Both the position numbers and the translations under genes were made by a program. The notes below the pieces were generated by a model, which was not told the DNA's origin, did no database searches, and saw nothing but the letters and a program-made list of their open reading frames with translations. A stretch of DNA of 64,000 nucleotides from Acholeplasmatales bacterium (GTDB lineage Bacteria > Bacillota_I > Bacilli_A > Acholeplasmatales > Anaeroplasmataceae). Positions 63,391 through 64,000 of the stretch are shown here, piece by piece. Position 1 is the stretch's first letter; every line of letters begins with the position of its first letter. The stretch lies in assembly GCA_017441525.1 (NCBI GenBank), contig JAFRXJ010000018.1, positions 25,402 to 89,401 on the forward strand, in the 5' to 3' direction.

Positions 63391-64000
63391 ATCGAGTAGA
63401 GTAGGAAAATAATTATTTCTAACTATCTTCCATCCCCTCTCACACCACACCATCGTGCCGTTCGGCAATGGGCGGTTTGAAACTTGCATATTCTTTCTTT
63501 ATTGCTAACAAAGTATCATTGAATTCACATTACACTTTACTGCCTTTTCATATCATATACGTTTCTATTACTTGGGCTCATCACACATATCAAAGAGATT
63601 TGTTTGCTTCTTTATATGCAGTTTCATTCAGTCCTTCGGCATTTCTACCTACTATGACCTCTGCTGACTCCTTGTGACAAACTTTTTAACCAAGTTTTCT
63701 ATAGTTGTTTTAAAACGTCTAGGCTTCACTTGTTCACAAGGTCTCACGGGATAAGCCATAAATCTTTCCTAGTTTACCCACTTGATTTACCGATTAGGGT
63801 TACGATTGCCTTTTGGACTTTGTTGTGTCTTGTCAACTTGTCCGCCTAATGGGCCTCATTATCAAGTTTCTGTTCGTTGGGCCACTATTTCGCTATTGCT
63901 TCTTTTCACACTCCGTCACCGGTTTATGCTTTGCAAGTCGCTATCGAGTTCACTGGCAACTATGCCTCTTGGGACTTTCACCCTAGATTTATAACATGCC
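63391..64000 (-). mobile_element. ORF-less group II intron, copy 2 (runs off the right edge)
   Basis: Read on the minus strand it has the same 3' end CTACTCTACTCGAT at 63391, a domain-V-like hairpin (63442-63478) and long shared stretches with copy 1, such as CTATGACCTCTGCTGACT, GGGCCACTATTTCGCTATTG-like and CTTTGCAAGTCGCTATCGAG. At the edge the sequence corresponds to about 8 nt short of copy 1's 5' end, so nearly the whole intron is here and it carries no maturase ORF. Confidence 0.8.

Noticed and set aside
63782..63994. 70-codon plus-strand ORF
   Set aside because: Antisense reading of the second intron; the counterpart of the ORF rejected in copy 1.

Overview
The window is AT-rich DNA of a low-GC Bacillota. 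TAA, TAG and TGA all end genes, so the code is standard (table 11). Gene content is Firmicutes-like: rpsP-khpA-rimM-trmD, holA opposite rpsT, sufC-sufD-sufS-sufU-sufB, a SufU scaffold, and strong TTGACA-N17-TATAAT promoters. Surface proteins with InlB-type B-repeats, BspA-type leucine-rich repeats and a DUF6273-like domain, plus a galacturonate pathway, suggest an uncultured gut member of the Bacilli (RF39- or Erysipelotrichales-like). That placement is inference. Nearly all genes are on the minus strand.

Layout. 1-5.2 kb: a repeat-rich lipoprotein split by an in-frame TAG, an alpha/beta hydrolase and an MFS-like transporter. 5.2-10 kb: an ORF-less group II intron, an AbiE-type toxin-antitoxin pair, an AlbA_2/HATPase regulator and a small orphan-domain gene. 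10.1-13.1 kb: a sulfur module (metY, an Rrf2 regulator, cysK) with a Met/Cys-rich leader ORF and two matching operator candidates. 13.4-30.2 kb: an accessory zone with Sel1-repeat proteins, a DUF2130 protein, a zincin-like protein, gene relics, a truncated Bsp6I-like restriction enzyme, an ORF6N-PLD / phosphoesterase operon, two AAA ATPases, a broken IS3-family element and a second IS3-family transposase. It ends at a tRNA-Ser(GCU).

30.4-39.6 kb is core genome: recA, pgsA, a GH28 glycosidase, rpsT, holA, malQ, trmD, rimM, khpA, rpsP, a YlbF-like gene and def. 39.6-48.3 kb carries a giant lipase/LRR/InlB/glycine-rich surface protein, a lipoprotein and an ABC transporter fusion. 48.3-57.2 kb holds an rRNA methyltransferase, the SUF operon, leuS and a CinA-C protein. 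57.4-61.9 kb is the uxaB-uxaA-uxaC operon, which with the GH28 enzyme can turn oligogalacturonides into 2-keto-3-deoxygluconate. The window closes with a MATE transporter and a second ORF-less group II intron that runs off the right edge.

Most unusual signals: (1) a 33-codon leader ORF with five Met and three Cys codons ahead of metY, behind a consensus promoter and a putative Rrf2 operator shared with the regulator's own promoter; (2) a family of short related 3' tails after many accessory genes, two of which look like the 3' end of tRNA-Ser; (3) two closely related ORF-less group II introns, one placed right behind a transcription terminator; (4) a tandem duplicated 36-nt hairpin; (5) an uncharacterised operon of ORF6N-PLD, metallophosphoesterase and an unknown protein beside a restriction-enzyme relic.
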